Shown: piece after piece, positions 59,945-64,000 of the stretch
How positions within the stretch are numbered: position 1 is the stretch's first letter
Layout: every line of letters begins with the position of its first letter
NCBI GenBank assembly: GCA_023375675.1
Contig: JALQBC010000006.1
Location: 496,001-560,000, forward strand
Reading direction: 5' to 3'
DNA length: 64,000 nt
From: Cytospora piceicola
Taxonomy: Eukaryota; Ascomycota; Sordariomycetes; Diaporthales; Cytosporaceae
Program-made: the position numbers and the translations under genes
Notes under the pieces: model-generated
What the model saw: the letters and a program-made list of their open reading frames with translations, nothing else
What the model was told of the DNA's origin: nothing
The model's database searches: none

Positions 59945-61403
59945 ATGAGCTCCCCGGCCGATCGCCTGCAGACAGGGGCCGTACCGGCGCCCGAAGGCTT
60001 CACACCCAACTTCGACGACCCAACAGATGTCCTCCGAACAATCAACTATGTCACTCAAGCATTAAGCCTGATCTTTGTCTCGGTCTTTATGGGCTTGAAG
60101 TACTATGCGAAGACTAATGTGCTTCACGGCACATGGAACATGGATGACTGTACGATCCATCCCTCCGATTCCTCTCTGGGGCGTCAACTGGTGTTCATCA
60201 TGAGCATGAGTGTGGAAGATTCAAGAGACTGACTAGCCATGTGAAATCCAGTTGCTACATATGTAGCGTACGTGCTGTTCGTTGCTTACTGCATCATCGG
60301 TGTCATCGGTAGGTCTCGCTCCAGGATCATGACCAGATATATCTCTGGCGGATACGTATTGGGGACCGGACTGACAAGATCAAAGTTTCCGAGCATGGAG
60401 GCGGCCTCAATCAATGGGAGGTCACGAAAGAACAGATAACCCCCTTCTTCAAGGCAAGCCTCACACTCCCCATCACCCCTCATAACGTACCAAAACACAC
60501 CCAACTAACACACCCAACCCCACCCACCAGTCCGGCTACGCAGCCACCATCGTGTACGCGCCCATGGCCTTCACCGTCAAGGTCGCGCTGCTCCTCATCA
60601 TCGCCAAGGTCTTCGGCCCGGTGCACAAGAAGACCATCCTCGGCATCTGGGTCTTCATGGGCCTCCTCGCCGGCTACTACATCTCGGCCCTGGTCGTCAA
60701 GATCCGCATCTGCTGGCCCATCCGCGCCTACTGGGAGGGCGACACGGCCAGGTGCCTCGACCAGCGCGCCATCATCACCGCCGACGCCATCGTCAGCGCC
60801 GTCAGCGACCTCGTCATCCTGCTCATGCCCACCCCGCTCACCTGGTCCCTGCAGCTCCCCCTGCGCAAGAAGCTGCGCGTCACCGGCATCCTGTGCGCCG
60901 GCGGCGTCGCCACCGCCTTCTCCGTCTACCGCCTGGGCATGATCATCGCCGAGGGCAACTCGGCCAACCAGACCATCGTGTTTGTCAAGGTCATCCTGTC
61001 GGGGTACGCAATATCATCAAACCTCCCCGCCTTCTTTTCAACCCCAAACCACCCATAAAAAACCAATAAAGAAAGAAAACAGAAAAACTAACGACAGTCA
61101 AACAGCAACGCCGAGGTGGGAATCGGCCTGATCTGCACCTGCCTCCCGGCCGCCACGGCGATCTACACGCGCCGCCGCGGCGGGAGCAAGTACACGTCGG
61201 GGGCGTACGGCAACCGGTCCGGGAGCAAGGGCTGGAACACCGACAACAACACGGTGGCGTCCAAGAACCAGATCTACGTGAACCACTCCTTCCACCTGGC
61301 GACGTCCCCCAGGGACGACCAGGAGAGGAGGCCCGGGGAGTCGGACCAGCTGAGCCAGGACCAGATCGAGCTGGTCACGAGGGCTGCGTGGGCGAAGGCG
61401 TAA
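59945..61403 (+). CDS. Seven-helix fungal rhodopsin-like (PF20684/SAT4-type) membrane protein
   Basis: Five exons join in phase: 59945-60149, 60252-60308, 60386-60453, 60531-61003 and 61106-61403, giving 366 aa. Helices run from INYVTQALSLIFVSVFMGLK, through YVAYVLFVAYCIIGVI, SGYAATIVYAPMAFTVKVAL, TILGIWVFMGLLAGYYI and DLVILLMPTPLTWSL, to a last one in exon 5 (AEVGIGLICTCLPAATAIYT). The GGGLNQWEV motif after helix 2, the Cys in CWPIRAYW and the long cytosolic tail match the large fungal rhodopsin-domain family, which includes Pth11-related and SAT4-like proteins of unknown ligand. Intron 3 (60454-60530) starts GC instead of GT, after a strong AAG. This is the only way found to join TPFFK to SGYAA in frame. 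Confidence 0.85.
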
Positions 61404-61913
61404 TGGTTTGTTGTCAAAGGGGTTATGAAGGTCACTTAACGATGTTACTTTTCCCATTTTTTTGGCGTTGGTTTTGTTTCCATCAAAAGATACCAGGTTA
61501 GTGATACATTTGTTTTCAATTCATCTTCTAGTTGAATACCTCTAGAGGTATCCTTTATATTTTTTTAATAGCCGATATAACCTTCTCAACCTTGGGCTCA
61601 GCAAAGTCCGGGTCACAACTCCACACTCTATCCTCTCAGACCTTGTAAACTCAATCGAGCGAAGCTTTTGGGGTGGGGCGGTCGGCACAAAGAGGTCATG
61701 GATAACTCGGTGGCCTGGTCGTCGCACGGCTCACCATTCCAGCATGCCTTGGTATAGCTCCACCCACATACTCAAGCGAGCCAGGTTGCCACACCAAGAC
61801 GTTGGCATGTGCTTTGCCAAGAGACGGTCGTTCGCAGACTGCTGGTCCGTAACTGGACCCGGCCAAATCACCAGTAACCAGGCTTAGGTTCTACCACAAC
61901 CGGACTTATGTAC
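61404..61913. other. Intergenic region between converging genes
   Basis: 3' flanks of the rhodopsin-like gene and MED17. No other feature recognised. Confidence 0.5.
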
Positions 61914-63951
61914 TCAGACCGCAGCCTGTCCCGCACGCCCGATGACCTCGCGGACGACCTGATCCAACTTCTCTTTCTGCACCCCCTTCGCCGCGTCATC
62001 CACCGTCCAGGTCCAGGTCCTCGTCGCAGGTATCAGCTGGCCGGCGGCCCAGCTCCCGTGGACCCGCAGCTCGGGGTGCACGCCACTGGCCCCCGAGTCG
62101 GAACACACCACGTCGAAAGAGAGCCGCTCCTTCGGGTCATTGTCGTTCTCCACCGCGATGCCACTGACGTGCTTGACCCACTGCGCCTTGGGCCCGTCGT
62201 CTTCCTCCGGCGGTGACGGGGAAATCGTCGACAGGCTCTTGCTCACGCGCTCGGTCAGAGCGCGGGCGACCGCCTGTTGCAGGTAGTACTTGAGCTCCGG
62301 CAGGGGGTAGCCTTCGCCGTGGACGTGCACTGGAGGGTACGCAAACTGGAGAGGGTTGAATTCGCCCTGTGCCGGCGGCAGGAGATGGATATGATACGTC
62401 GTCGCGATGACGCTGCTCATCACTGATCTGCAGTGGATAAGCAGCCGCGCCTCCGGCGTGATGTTCATCTCGTATTGTAGCTCCAGGGGTCCGAAGAGGG
62501 CCCGGATAAGACCCTCTGAGTAGGATCCGCGGCTCTCTGCTAGATTCAGAGAGACAGGCGGCTCGTGCAGCCTGAACAGTGCCGTGCTAACGCCTGCGGA
62601 CTGCAGGACGGTCGTGAGGTCCGAAATGAACCGAGTAGCATCTTGTGTTGCTGTCTCGTGCTGGAGGTGAGCGAGCACAGGCCGCAAGAGAGGGTATGGT
62701 GGCGTTGTCGTCGACTGGATTCTGTTCTTTGGCATTGGCCGGGTGCGCTTCTGATTGTTGATACGGTGTGCGTACGTGAGCAGCTGGTGTAGAGCTGCAG
62801 CCAGGGATTCGGCACGGGAGTCCTCGGGTAACGACTCTGAAGCACCTTCCTCGACAAGTCGTTCCAGAGGCTGGAGGGCGAAAACGACTCGCAGGTCATC
62901 GCCTAGACTGCAGGAAAGGGCCGAATTTTCGAGACGCACGCCATAAGCTTGCAACAAGCGACCTTCGCGGTTGATCTCATGCCATACCTCCTGCGCAAAT
63001 ATGGTGTTGCGGGCTTCAAGGACCCTGTCCTCCAACGGGGCATCCTGTGGGAGCGGCCTGGGGAGGGCAGACTGTCCAACGATCCTGCCGTTCTTCTCGA
63101 CCGTGACCAGCAGACGCTGGGGGTCACCGAGCATTCTACCGCAGTCCAGGTCTACCGTGCCGTCGTCGCCCCGCCTCATTGGCGCCAGACTGGTATTCCT
63201 GAAGTCCGGGGCAGCTTCCGAGAAACCGTACCTAACGCCCAGGGTCTCTGGCTCGTTCGGGACGCGTGTGACAGCCCAGCCCTTGTCGCTGACAGCGAGG
63301 ACTTCTGCCCAATATTTGGTCTCGACGCTGATCTCTTTCTGTAGGCGAGATGCGGATGTCAGAACCGAGTCGACGGTCCTGTTGATATCGGCAAACTTGC
63401 ACCCAGCTGCAACCAACTTGTTATCCCGCAGGCGCGCCTCGTCTATGTTGGACGTAGCCAGCTTGTCGGCGCCGAGAGTACCGAGCCCAACAAGGTCCCT
63501 GAGGGCGGGAGAAACGGTGGCACCGGCTTGACTGGGCTGCTCTTTGCTGAGCATCAGGGAAATGAAATCGACAGTAAGCAGGGCGTTTTGATGTGCGATC
63601 CTATAAGCTGGTCAGCAAGGCCTCGTTTACCTCGAAGGCGCGGGAGAGGTGATCGTACTCTGCATTGCGACGCACTTCATTGACTGCCTCGTGGAACTCC
63701 TCAACACTGAGCTGTTCCGCGTCCGCACCCATCTCCGACTCGCTATTAATCATATCCACCTCTTTTGATTCCACCACATCGCTCGCCCCTGCCTCCAGCT
63801 CCTTGCGCAGATTCTCTTCTGTGACATTTCGAAAGCCACCCTTGTCGGCGTTGACGCGGGCAATGAAGTCAGCGATGTTTGCAGGTTTGCGCTCGTTCTG
63901 GGGCAAAGGCAGAGGTCGCAGAGCAAAGGGGGATTCTGAGGTCGACGCCAT
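61914..63951 (-). CDS. MED17: Mediator complex subunit 17 (Srb4)
   Basis: MED17 is the essential head-module subunit that links Mediator to RNA polymerase II. Two exons join in phase: 63659-63951 and 61914-63600, giving 659 aa, normal for filamentous fungi. The 58-base intron runs from GTACGA through a GCTGAC branch point to TTATAG. Removing it joins NEVRRNAE to IAHQNALLTVDFISLMLSKE, the helix that precedes the conserved LSK segment. Further family features are CKFADINRTVDSVLTSASRL, EISVETKYWAEVLAV and SDKGWAV, then GFSEAAPDFRN. Reading through the intron would stop after SRAFEVNEALLTSL, so this splice call matters for the gene model. The N-terminus (FALRPLPLPQNERKP) is also typical of the family. 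Confidence 0.92.
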
Positions 63952-64000
63952 CGTGACAGCAAGCCAGCTGCTCGAGATGCGCGTGTTGGAGACGCGTCTG

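Noticed and set aside
63601..63660. Frameshift rather than an intron at the MED17 exon junction
   Set aside because: A 58-base intron with donor, branch point and acceptor restores the frame exactly, so a mutation is not needed.

Overview
The window is nuclear DNA of a filamentous ascomycete (Pezizomycotina), most likely a Sordariomycete. The evidence is short GT-AG introns of about 50 to 110 bases with internal branch points, a HET-domain gene, fungal forms of COX16, MED17 and the ATR kinase, two secreted plant-cell-wall glycosidases, and an 11-kb transposon that carries the marks of repeat-induced point mutation (RIP). The species cannot be named from the sequence.

Layout. 1-19.7 kb is gene-poor and accessory in character: a secreted protein cut by the window edge, a mucin-like single-pass membrane protein, a GH51 alpha-L-arabinofuranosidase, an acidic disordered protein, a frameshifted HET-domain gene and a five-exon GH35 beta-galactosidase. 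20.2-31.3 kb is one RIP-degraded Ty3/Gypsy-type LTR retrotransposon. It lies on the minus strand with intact 174-bp LTRs and an ATGT target-site duplication. 32.2-36.8 kb holds a metal-dependent amidohydrolase and two genes I do not recognise. 37.8-49.4 kb is a housekeeping block: a PARP-type zinc finger protein with a repeat-rich acidic and basic tail, the nine-exon ATR/Mec1 checkpoint kinase (about 2,440 aa), and COX16 divergent from it. 49.4-56.7 kb is mostly intergenic around one disordered-protein gene and is rich in microsatellites and a TACCTAGGTA motif. 56.7-64 kb carries an Old Yellow Enzyme, a seven-helix fungal rhodopsin-like membrane protein with a GC-AG intron, and the Mediator subunit MED17.

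The GH51 and GH35 enzymes, 6.2 kb apart with facing 3' ends, could act together outside the cell on arabinose and galactose side chains of pectin or arabinogalactan. Most other genes look functionally independent. Exon boundaries were worked out by hand from splice signals and reading-frame continuity, with phases checked, so they are predictions. The most unusual feature is the RIPed element, whose CpA/TpG-depleted interior still shows protease, reverse transcriptase and integrase traces plus about 4.4 kb of unexplained sequence beyond the integrase.
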